Of a stretch of 64,000 nt of DNA, positions 1-6,879 are shown piece by piece. Where the stretch lies: the NCBI GenBank assembly GCA_963803065.1, contig CAWDKW010000013.1, forward strand, positions 1 through 64,000, in the 5' to 3' direction. Position 1 is the stretch's first letter. Every line of letters begins with the position of its first letter. Both the position numbers and the translations under genes were made by a program. The notes beneath the pieces were generated by a model, which made no database searches, had not been told where the DNA came from, and was given only the letters and a program-made list of their open reading frames with translations. Origin of the DNA: DASXMT01 sp963803065 (GTDB taxonomy: Bacteria; Actinomycetota; Acidimicrobiia; Acidimicrobiales; RAAP-2).

Positions 1-291
1 CGGATAGAAGGCGGCATCCTCCGCACTTAGGCCGGAGAATTGCACCCTCACATTTGTGCCGTCACCCGTCGGGGTGAGCGTGATCTCAATGAATGTAGGT
101 GTCGGCGTCGCTGTGTCGGTTCCTTGACGGTCCCATCTAATCAGCATGCGGTGCGGGGGATCTACTTCGATGTAGCGGCCGGCGATCTGCCGTCCCGTCG
201 AGGTCGAGGTGGAACGTCTCCCCCACGCGAGGAGCTGTCACGAAATTCCGTCCGTCTTGACGAGACCGGTCCACGTCCAAGAGGCACGGGC
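1..291 (-). pseudogene. SRPBCC/AHSA1-type START-fold protein remnant, cut by window edge
   Basis: Translating the minus strand in two alternating frames gives a continuous SRPBCC (Aha1/START-like) sequence. WTWTGLVKTDG lies in one frame down to about 249, then NFVTAPRVGETFHLDLD in a second frame (about 247 to 197), then GRQIAGRYIEVDPPHRM and LTPTGDGTNVRVQFSGLS back in the first frame to base 1. The family pattern (hydrophobic strand, Y.EIDPP.R, then a T.V strand followed by G.GT.V...) is clear, so this was a real gene. A -1 shift near 247 and a +1 shift near 193 break it and cancel each other. The C-terminus lies beyond the left window edge. No convincing N-terminus is visible upstream of 291. 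SRPBCC proteins bind hydrophobic ligands; no specific ligand can be assigned. Nothing recognisable is seen between 292 and 470. Confidence 0.7.
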
Positions 292-470
292 AGTCAGGGT
301 CGGCTGAATGAGCTCACGGAAAGCCAGACCTGAGCAACCCACTGGGCGCGACGAGGTGTCCCGCATCACGAACGGCAGCGGGTCCGCAAGCGCATCGTGT
401 GGATGCACGTGCATCATCCAAGAGCCGTGAGCCGACCTCGGCGATGGCTGTGAACGAACCCGGCTTGGGC

Positions 471-1076
471 TCATCTGCCGATGGCAAGGGCGAGGAGGGT
501 ATTGACCGCAGTCTCGAACGGGCGGGTACTCCGTTGCACCTGGGCGAGTAGAAGTCCTCCTTGGAGCGTGGCGAGCAGAGTAGTGGCGAGGTCGTCCGGG
601 TCGATGTCGGACGGGAGTTTCCCGTCGGCATGAAGGGATCTGAGTCCATCGCCGATGGCGGCTGCCCACTGATCGAACCCTGCCGCGATGAGCGCTCGGG
701 CCTCGGGGTCACTCTCGGCGAGTTGACCAACGAGCGAGCCAAGTTGGCAGCCCCCCTTTGCTTTGGTGCGCTTCGCTGCGGTGATCACCATGTTCCGCCA
801 GGCTTCGACTCCGTTCGCGCTGCTGAGCGCGTGCCGCTGGCGATTGACGATGGTGTCGGCTTGGTAGTCGATGACCGCCTGCACGAGTTCGTTCTTGTCG
901 GGGAAGTAGTGGTACATCTGAGAGCCGCTGACTTCCGCCGCCACCTTGACGTCTTCCAAGGTGGTGCCCGCCACCCCGCGCTCATGGATCAGGGCGGCGG
1001 CCTCCTCCACTATTCGTGCCCGGGTGCGTGCTCCCTTGGGGGTGAGCCTCGGCCGGTCACTCGTCTCGTTGACCAT
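471..1076 (-). CDS. TetR/AcrR family transcriptional regulator
   Basis: A 201-residue protein, usual TetR length. The N-terminal helix-turn-helix lies at about residues 15-60 (ARIVEEAAALIHERGVAGTT, then LEDVKVAAEVSGSQMYHYFP), with the recognition-helix signature SQMYHYFPDKNELV typical of the family. The C-terminal ligand domain is mostly helical and contains CQLGSLVGQLAESDPEARAL, the form seen in regulators of short-chain dehydrogenase or efflux genes. The start at 1076 is the only one that keeps the helix-turn-helix at the usual distance from the N-terminus. It is divergent from the SDR at 1174, 97 bases away, so it probably represses that SDR and itself from the shared intergenic region. 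The ligand is unknown. Confidence 0.9.
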   Translation of the reverse strand: MVNETSDRPRLTPKGARTRARIVEEAAALIHERGVAGTTLEDVKVAAEVSGSQMYHYFPDKNELVQAVIDYQADTIVNRQRHALSSANGVEAWRNMVITAAKRTKAKGGCQLGSLVGQLAESDPEARALIAAGFDQWAAAIGDGLRSLHADGKLPSDIDPDDLATTLLATLQGGLLLAQVQRSTRPFETAVNTLLALAIGR

Positions 1077-1103
1077 GCACCAATGTTAGCAGGATTTTGA
1101 GTT

Positions 1104-1127
1104 TGACAACCCAGTACCGAACTGTCA
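1104..1127. promoter_or_regulatory. Inverted repeat in TetR/SDR divergent promoter region
   Basis: TGACA (1104-1108) and TGTCA (1123-1127) form a 5-bp inverted repeat, with CAGT...ACTG nested between them. It lies between the divergent TetR and SDR starts. TTGACA at 1103-1108 could also serve as a -35 box, but no good -10 follows at 16-18 bases. A TetR operator is plausible from position; the arms are short. Confidence 0.3.
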
Positions 1128-1173
1128 GAGTGAGTCGCACAACCCATTTTGGAGCGAGAGGACGACACATCGC

Positions 1174-1923
1174 ATGACTGACCTAAAGGGCAAGACAGCT
1201 CTGGTAACGGGCTCGACGAGCGGGATCGGCAAGGCGACGGCCATCGCCTTGGCCGCCCGCGGCGCTCACGTACTGGTAGTCGGACGCAACGAACAACGAG
1301 CCAAAGACGTGGTCGCCGAGATCGAAGGCAGCGGCGGCAGCGCAACGTTCCGGCTCACTACGTTGAGCGACCTCGAATCGGCCCAGGAGCTGGTCGAGTG
1401 GGCCACTGAGGCAGGCGACGGTCACGTCGACATCCTCATCAACAACGCTGGCGTCGCCTTGCTCGGACCAAGCAACGCAGCCACCGAAGCAGAGTTCGAC
1501 GAGACCTTTGCACTGAACGTCAAGGTTCCGTTCTTCCTCGTCGCGTCACTGGCGCCAGCCATGGCCGAACGCGGATGGGGTTCGATCGTCAACGTCTCCA
1601 CGATGGTCGCGAGCTTTGGACAGGCCGGCATGGCTCTGTATGGCGCCAGCCGAGCGGCTCTCGAACTGTTGACGAAGGCCTGGGCCGCCGAATACGGCCC
1701 GCGTGGTGTTCGGGTCAACGCCGTTGCCCCCGGCCCGACGCGCACCCGGATGATGGAAGCAGTCCCCGACGAGATGGTGAATCAGCTCGCAGCACTAGCA
1801 CCAGCAGGTCGCGTAGCTCAGCCCGAGGAACTTGCTGCGGCGATCGTCTTCCTCGCCAGTGATGATGCCAGCTTCGTCCACGGCGTCACTCTTGCGGTCG
1901 ACGGGGGCCGAGTAGCGACGTAA
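1174..1923 (+). CDS. SDR family oxidoreductase (FabG-like) with Arg in place of active-site Lys
   Basis: A 249-residue classical short-chain dehydrogenase. The NAD(P)-binding TGSTSGIG is at residues 12-19, NNAG near 90, the catalytic serine in VNVSTMVAS, and the C-terminal DGG near the end. The catalytic YxxxK position reads YGASRAALELL, so the lysine that orients the cofactor ribose is replaced by arginine (codon cga). The Shine-Dalgarno sequence gagagga precedes ATG 1174. It is divergent from the TetR regulator and followed 73 bases later by a DUF1330 gene, then a second SDR, which looks like one regulated set. The substrate is not predictable. The Lys to Arg change could lower or abolish dehydrogenase activity. 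Confidence 0.88.
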   Translation: MTDLKGKTALVTGSTSGIGKATAIALAARGAHVLVVGRNEQRAKDVVAEIEGSGGSATFRLTTLSDLESAQELVEWATEAGDGHVDILINNAGVALLGPSNAATEAEFDETFALNVKVPFFLVASLAPAMAERGWGSIVNVSTMVASFGQAGMALYGASRAALELLTKAWAAEYGPRGVRVNAVAPGPTRTRMMEAVPDEMVNQLAALAPAGRVAQPEELAAAIVFLASDDASFVHGVTLAVDGGRVAT

Positions 1924-1996
1924 CGCCTGTCGGCGGTGACGTTTAAGAGTGAAGACCTAGAACACAGATCACAACTAACAACTGAGGAGTATCCAC

Positions 1997-2290
1997 ATGA
2001 GCGCATACGTAATTGTCGAATTCACGGTCAAGGACCCGGATGTTTATCGTGAGAAATACAGCCGCAACGCTGGGCAGACGGCCAAAGAGCACGGAGGCGA
2101 GGTTCTCGCCAACAGTAACTGGGAGATCCTGCACGGCGATGGCTCGCTCACTTCAGGGGCACTCATGCGGTTTCCGGACCATGAGACGGCCGTCAGTTGG
2201 TACAACTCGCCTGAATATCAGCAGCTGATCGATGTCCGAAGTGTCGCGATGGATGCCCGTTTCAGCTTGCTCGACGGCCTCCCTAGCTGA
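1997..2290 (+). CDS. DUF1330 family protein
   Basis: A 97-residue single-domain protein of the dimeric alpha/beta-barrel DUF1330 family. YVIVEFTVKDPDVYREKY opens the domain, the central GGEVLAN strand follows, and the family hallmark ETAVSWYNSPEYQQL (helix carrying WY.S.EY) lies at about residues 67-81. The Shine-Dalgarno sequence tgaggag lies 8 bases before ATG 1997. Members are small cytoplasmic proteins of unknown activity, often next to dehydrogenases, as here. The family assignment is firm; the function is unknown. Confidence 0.88.
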   Translation: MSAYVIVEFTVKDPDVYREKYSRNAGQTAKEHGGEVLANSNWEILHGDGSLTSGALMRFPDHETAVSWYNSPEYQQLIDVRSVAMDARFSLLDGLPS

Positions 2291-2312
2291 TCGAGGTGGC
2301 TCCAGATCCCAC

Positions 2313-2369
2313 CCGGTGCCCACGTGCTCGTCGACCCGCTACGGGTCTATAGCAACCCGGGAGCACCGG
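2313..2369. terminator. Nested inverted repeats, possible terminator or structured leader
   Basis: An outer pair CCGGTGC (2313-2319) and GCACCGG (2363-2369) encloses a perfect hairpin GACCCG-CTA-CGGGTC (2333-2347). It lies between the DUF1330 stop and the next SDR start. There is no U-run, so it is not a classical intrinsic terminator; actinobacterial terminators often lack one. It could instead be an mRNA structure upstream of the 2434 gene. Confidence 0.45.
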
Positions 2370-2433
2370 TGGACGCAACCCGGCAAGAGCTGTCCTGCCT
2401 GACTAGGCCCACAGAAAACAAGAGGAAATACCA

Positions 2434-3393
2434 ATGAGCACACTCCCAGGAAAGACGGTACTCATCACGGGCGCCAACGCCGGGATCGGCAAGGATGTGG
2501 CCCGGCAACTGGCGTTACGTCCCGAGATCGCGCGGATCTACCTGGCGTGCCGGAACCGAGATCGGGCGACAACGGCAAAGGCCGAACTCGAAGCCGCGAC
2601 CGGCCGGCGCATCTTCGACATCGTTCTCATGGACGTCGCCGATCTGGGTTCGGTCCGCGCCGGCCTTGCGGCCATCAACGGATCCGTCGACGCGCTGGTC
2701 ATGAACGCTGGTGTCATTGGCCCGCAGTCGATGGACTTGACCGCTGACGGGGTCACCACCGTGTTCGCGACGAACGTCCTTGGCCACGTCGTCCTCCTCG
2801 AAGGGCTCCTGGCCGAGGATCGGCTTGGCGAGGTTGCGGTCTTCGCCGGAAGTGAAGCAGTCAGGGGGGTCCCGAAGTTGCGGATGAAGGGGCCATCGTT
2901 CGTCTCAACCTCAGCCGACGAGCTCGCCACTGTCATCGACGGCAGCTACTTCGCCAGCAGAAAACCTGACTTCAACCTAGCTTTCGGGCAGGCCAAGTAC
3001 ATTGGCGCCCTATGGATGGCCTACCTGGCCCGCCAACACCCCGACCGCCGCTTCATCACCGTGAGCCCCGGCAACACCACCGGCACCCAAGCAGCCAGTG
3101 ACCTCCCATTGCCGATGCGTATAGCGGCCAAATACGTCATGCCCACCCTGGGTCTCGCCCACAAACTTGACGTGGGCGCGAAGCGACTGGTCGACGGCGT
3201 CACCGACCCGACCCTGTCGAGCGGCGTGTTCTACGCCAGCGCGGCCAACACGCTTAAAGGTCCCTTGGTCAACCAAGCAGACATCCTCCCCGACCTGGCC
3301 AACCCGTCGTTTCAGGACCACGCCAACGAGGCCATCCACCGCTTCATCACCAAACGTCGTTCTGAGCCTCGCCGATTGGAGTCCGATCGCTAA
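2434..3393 (+). CDS. SDR-fold protein of the retinol dehydrogenase/WWOX-like group, catalytic Tyr replaced by Phe
   Basis: A 319-residue short-chain dehydrogenase fold protein. TGANAGIG lies at residues 13-20, followed by the extended ACRNRDRA segment typical of retinol dehydrogenase/protochlorophyllide reductase-like SDRs, then MNAGVIGP and TVSPGNTTGT. At the catalytic motif the family Y.QSK reads AFGQAKYIGALW, so the proton-donating tyrosine is phenylalanine (codon ttc at 2981-2983) while the lysine is kept. Shine-Dalgarno gagga precedes ATG 2434. The region downstream (3394-3642) shows no gene. The missing tyrosine suggests an altered or lost dehydrogenase activity, or a binding role. Confidence 0.85.
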   Translation: MSTLPGKTVLITGANAGIGKDVARQLALRPEIARIYLACRNRDRATTAKAELEAATGRRIFDIVLMDVADLGSVRAGLAAINGSVDALVMNAGVIGPQSMDLTADGVTTVFATNVLGHVVLLEGLLAEDRLGEVAVFAGSEAVRGVPKLRMKGPSFVSTSADELATVIDGSYFASRKPDFNLAFGQAKYIGALWMAYLARQHPDRRFITVSPGNTTGTQAASDLPLPMRIAAKYVMPTLGLAHKLDVGAKRLVDGVTDPTLSSGVFYASAANTLKGPLVNQADILPDLANPSFQDHANEAIHRFITKRRSEPRRLESDR

Positions 3394-3642
3394 GCGGATC
3401 TCGCCTTCGTCATCCACAACGCTGAGCTCAGCGAGCCGAGCGTGGGTGAAGAGCCAGTTTCGTCGCTCGCATGGACTACCTGGACACTCGTCTTCCGGCG
3501 ATCTCGGACACCAGGAGGGTATCCCCAAAGTGCCGTTCGGGGACACTGCAGACGTTGGTTGACACCGTACTAGCTGCGTAGTCCCGCTGTGCGGTGGGAT
3601 CGGGACGGCCGCCCGATTCCACCTCGTGTGTGCCGCTCGGAT

Positions 3643-4019
3643 CTCATTCTGCTCGGGCGCTGGTGTGATCGCCGCGGGAACGGGCTGGACGACCACGGAC
3701 AAAGTGGCGGCCTTGACGTGTCAGGATGCGGGTGATGGTGCTGGTGTGCCATCGGACTTCCGCCCTGCGACGTTGGTAGACGCAGATTACTGAGGTGGCG
3801 AGCTATCGCAGTGGCAGTCCACCCGTCGTCGTGCAGGGTGAGGATGAGAAACAGCACCTCGTCCGAGATAGCCGAACGCCGACCGAGCTGCACTCCTCGT
3901 TGCCGGGCCGCGGCCAGTGCCTCCCTCGTCCGCACCGAGATCATCTGGCGTTCGAACTGGGCGAAACTGCTCAGGACGTTGGCCACGAACTCACCGTTCG
4001 GTGTCGTCGTGTCGACTCC
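3643..4019 (-). pseudogene. Serine recombinase (resolvase) fragment, 5' truncated and frameshifted
   Basis: Minus-strand sequence from about 4019 encodes NGEFVANVLSSFAQFERQM and then ISVRTREALAAARQRGVQLG, the last third of a resolvase/invertase catalytic domain. It is followed by a resolvase helix-turn-helix (DGWTATAIARHLSNLRLPTS). At about 3765 the frame must change to continue as RWHTSTITRILTRQ, the usual end of this helix-turn-helix region, with a stop at 3643-3645. The N-terminal catalytic half with the nucleophilic serine is missing. In its place an ankyrin gene fragment is joined in frame. This is a mobile-element relic, not an active recombinase. Confidence 0.8.
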
Positions 4020-4566
4020 GAGGGTGCTGACTGCGTCGGAACAACGGCTCCGGACGGCTCGGTGCAGCGGTGCGACGCCGCTCTTGTCCATGACGTCGGG
4101 ACGTGCACCTGCTTCGATGAGGTAAACGATTACCTTACGCTGAGCGCCTCGGCTCTGGTAGCCCGCACTGGGACTCCTGTCCGCGGCGTAGTGCAGCGGT
4201 TCGGCACCCCTTCTATTACGAGCACGGACATCTGCGCCTCGCGCTACAAGAGACTCGGCGAGTTCTTGTTGATGCGCGGCGGCAGCAACATGCAGTGCTG
4301 GCCGCATACACGTAATGATGAATATCAACGAGGAAGTACGTGTCGGGATCTTGGCGGCTCGCTCCGATACGCAGTGACCGGGTTGCGAAATCGGGCGCTG
4401 CTTCGAGTCGCCGCATTGTCTCCCGGTGACCATGCGAAGCGACGGCACCGAAGAGGGCAAGTAGCGCGGCGTCGTTGGACTTGTCGGGCTGCCGACCTGT
4501 TTGCTCACCCGCAAAGCTTGCCTGATGTCGCTGGAGAAGGCAGGACAGAAATCGACGTCTCACCAC
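4020..4566 (-). pseudogene. Ankyrin-repeat protein gene, frameshifted and truncated
   Basis: Two minus-strand frames together give one ankyrin protein. The first (4566 to about 4300) contains DAALLALFGAVASHGHRETM and DPDTYFLVDIHHYVYA. The second (4295 to 4020) contains LHVAAAAHQQELAESLVARG, RNRRGAEPLHYAAD, VIVYLIEAGARPDVMDKSG and VAPLHRAVRSRCSDAVSTL, i.e. about three ankyrin repeats. A 5-base deletion near 4296 separates the frames (SxALHV expected). After AVSTL the ankyrin sequence stops abruptly and continues in frame into resolvase sequence at 4019, so the rest of the repeats is lost. It is probably non-functional. The intervening 4567-4830 shows no gene. Confidence 0.75.
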
Positions 4567-4830
4567 TTTGGTCCGTCGAGTGGGGACAGATAGGCCAGCA
4601 TCGCTCTCTTTCGTGGGCGTCTCGACGAGTCCGGCCGCCGGCAGTGACGTTCATCCGGCTCCGGTGGTTCGGGCAACACGGGAGAGACGCGGGCGCTCCT
4701 GCGGCCTACCGACGGCGTGACCGTGTCTGGGGTACAGTGCCTGGCCAGGCACCCGAGGTCCGCTGTCAGCTCGACATCAGTAGAGTGACCGGCGCAGCGG
4801 CCAAGGGGCCGTCAAGCAAGGGGGAGGAGC

Positions 4831-6303
4831 ATGTCGTTGATCCGGCGGCGCGCCTTGTTCGTGTCCAAGGTCCAGACTGCGCTGGCGGCGCTCGTCGTCT
4901 TCTCTTTGACACTGGCCGTCGCGCCGACGGCCAGTGCTGCTGCTGTGACGTTCCACACGGCGGCCACCCTGACCGGGCCGATCACGACGGGACACATTGT
5001 CGAGCCCGAATCCGCCCATCCCCTCGAGCTCGCTGCTAGCGGCTACGAGGAACACGAGTACTTCGCGTCAGGAACGGCGACGGCGTTCAAGGCCGACTCC
5101 ATGCCGAGCGACGGTAAGTGGACTGTCACGCCGACGACGACGGCCGCGTACAAGACCAGGATTTTGGTGCGCCGTCCCACGAACCCCGCCCACTTCAACG
5201 GCTCGGTGATCGTGGAGTGGATGAACGTGTCGGCGGGGGAGTCGGCTCCCGACTGGGACTTCCTCAACCCGATGCTCATGCGCGACGGCTACGCCTACGT
5301 CGCGGTCTCGGCCCAGGCTCTCGGCGTCGACGGCGGACAGTCCCTCCTCGGCACGCCCAACGCGGCGGGCGCAACGCCGGCGGGTGGTTTGGTCGCTGGG
5401 GAGCCTGACCGCTATGGCACACTGCACCACCCCGGCGACCAGTACGCGCTCGACATGTTCGCCCAGATCGGGCAGGCGCTCGACGCTCCGCAGCCGGGTG
5501 CGCTCGGCGGACTCAAGCCCAAGCACGTCCTGGCCATCGGCGAGTCGCAGTCCGCCTTCTACCTGACCACCTTCGCCGATGTCCTCCAACCGCGGACCAA
5601 CGTCTTCGACGGCATCTTCATCCACAGTCGCGGCGGTTCGGGCGCGCCCTTGTCAGGCGGCTCCATCAAATCGAGCACCGGCCCGGACAACCTGCGCATC
5701 CGCACCGACCTCAAGGTCCCGGTCTTCATGTCCGAGACCCAGACCGACCTCATACAGCTGGGCTACGCACCAGCGCAGCAACCCAACACCAGCAAGATCC
5801 GCACCTGGGAGATCGCTGGTACGTCCCATGCCGATGCCTACTTCGTCGGCACGGCAGCCAGCGTCCTCGGTTGTACTACAGCCGTGAACAGTGGCCCCCA
5901 GCACAACGTGGTCCAGGCCGCGTTCACCGCCTTCGGCAAATGGGTGGACAACGGCACGCCCCCGCCCCGCCCGGCCCCCTTCAAGCTGTCCAGCACTGAC
6001 CCGGCCGCGCTGGCGCTCGATGCGCACGGCAACGTGATCGGAGGCGTCCGCACGCCGGCGGTCGACGTCCCGGTCTCTACGCTCAGCGGCGCGCCGCACG
6101 CTGGCTCCACGCCGATCTGTGGTCTCTTCGGCTCCACGGTGGCCTTCACCCCTGCCCAGCTGGCCACCCTCTACGGGACCAAGGCCAATTACATGGCCGC
6201 TTACACCAAGAGCCTCGACAAAGCTGTCGCCTCGGGCTTCATCCTCACCGCGGACAAGGCGTCGTTGTTGGCCCAAGCCGAGCAGGTGCAGTTCCCGAGC
6301 TGA
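4831..6303 (+). CDS. Secreted alpha/beta hydrolase domain protein (Abhydrolase_10-like)
   Basis: A 490-residue protein with an N-terminal signal peptide (RRR, hydrophobic stretch at about 12-33, cleavage near ASA-AAV). The mature part resembles the bacterial alpha/beta hydrolase domain family found in secreted esterase-like proteins. The nucleophile elbow is GESQSAF at about residue 235, the likely catalytic histidine is in AGTSHADAYFVG, and an acidic residue precedes it in SETQTDL. A strong Shine-Dalgarno sequence (gggaggag) lies 4 bases before ATG 4831. It stands alone: a decayed ankyrin/recombinase region lies upstream and a transposase relic downstream. The substrate is unknown; an ester or lactone is likely by family. 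Confidence 0.82.
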   Translation: MSLIRRRALFVSKVQTALAALVVFSLTLAVAPTASAAAVTFHTAATLTGPITTGHIVEPESAHPLELAASGYEEHEYFASGTATAFKADSMPSDGKWTVTPTTTAAYKTRILVRRPTNPAHFNGSVIVEWMNVSAGESAPDWDFLNPMLMRDGYAYVAVSAQALGVDGGQSLLGTPNAAGATPAGGLVAGEPDRYGTLHHPGDQYALDMFAQIGQALDAPQPGALGGLKPKHVLAIGESQSAFYLTTFADVLQPRTNVFDGIFIHSRGGSGAPLSGGSIKSSTGPDNLRIRTDLKVPVFMSETQTDLIQLGYAPAQQPNTSKIRTWEIAGTSHADAYFVGTAASVLGCTTAVNSGPQHNVVQAAFTAFGKWVDNGTPPPRPAPFKLSSTDPAALALDAHGNVIGGVRTPAVDVPVSTLSGAPHAGSTPICGLFGSTVAFTPAQLATLYGTKANYMAAYTKSLDKAVASGFILTADKASLLAQAEQVQFPS

Positions 6304-6483
6304 CCCAGTTCGAGTCGATGAGGACAATGCCGAGAAATGGAGCGATCCAATATGCGCTAAAGAGCAGCACGGATTGGAAGCGTGCTGACGCGTTTCCTCC
6401 GTGCAGCCGAAGGATGACGCCAAAGGCGATCATCGCGCCAACTGCTGCACTCCCTGGACCGCAAGGGCAGTGTCACCTTTTAG

Positions 6484-6501
6484 CTAGCTTAGCTAAGCTA
6501 G
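6484..6501. repeat. Perfect 18-bp palindrome at the broken end of the transposase relic
   Basis: CTAGCTTAGCTAAGCTAG is a perfect 18-bp palindrome, extended by an A+T-rich flank (cctttt) on the left. It lies exactly where the minus-strand transposase relic loses homology. It may be an operator, a recombination scar or the end of a small mobile element. The surrounding 6304-6497 holds no recognisable gene. Confidence 0.6.
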
Positions 6502-6639
6502 GCATTCGCACGAGGCCAACGGACAGGAATGCGGATGGTCTGCACGCCGATCGAGGTAAACCACCTCATCGAAGCTCCTGGTGAACTTGGTGTCTCGGTC
6601 ACGGATGAGGAAGCGGAATCCTGTGGGTGCCGAGAACTC
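6498..6639 (-). pseudogene. Integrase-core (rve, IS3/IS481-type) transposase fragment
   Basis: Minus-strand translation gives GFRFLIRDRDTKFTRSFDEV (6621 to 6561) and, after one extra base near 6560, FTSIGVQTIRIPVRWPRANA (6560 to about 6501). These two pieces are adjacent in DDE integrase-core transposases, where D-x-KF carries the second catalytic aspartate region and P.R.PRANA precedes the glutamate helix. Only about 45 codons remain, the frame is broken and a stop follows directly. Neither the N-terminal helix-turn-helix nor the catalytic glutamate is present. It is an insertion-sequence relic. Confidence 0.8.
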
Positions 6640-6740
6640 CATCCGTCACCCTGACCAGCGGTTATTCAGCATTGATCGCACCAACAACTATGTGGGAAAT
6701 CAGGATCAATAGCGCGGGAAATGGCCGCCCTGGCGTCAGG

Positions 6741-6786
6741 CTCTCCCCAGGTCAACCGAGTAATGTCGCAGGCCCACACACAGACA
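6741..6786. repeat. Dispersed intergenic repeat, copy A
   Basis: The 46 bases starting ctctccccaggtca match 10596-10639 with two substitutions and a 2-base length difference (the ca-repeat in the tail). Both copies lie in non-coding DNA upstream of a gene in the same orientation. Copy A is beside an integrase-core transposase relic, so it may be part of an insertion-sequence end. The palindrome and relic at 6484-6639 plus this repeat fill most of the 6304-6879 gap. Confidence 0.7.
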
Positions 6787-6879
6787 CACACACCACACAA
6801 ACAGGGGTCCCAGCCCACCAGACTTGACATAGGGTCTGTTCGTCGCCGGCTGCCGGAGGCCGGTCGCGAGGGGGTCGCC

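Noticed and set aside
40..333. Plus-strand open frame at the left edge
   Set aside because: It is antisense to the SRPBCC remnant, Arg-rich and without motifs.
3795..5039. A 414-codon plus-strand frame across the ankyrin/recombinase relic into the hydrolase
   Set aside because: No homology, ends inside the well-supported gene at 4831, and covers sequence explained by minus-strand relics.
6824..6829. TTGACA as a promoter of the CocE-type hydrolase
   Set aside because: No acceptable -10 box at 15-19 bases; left unassigned.
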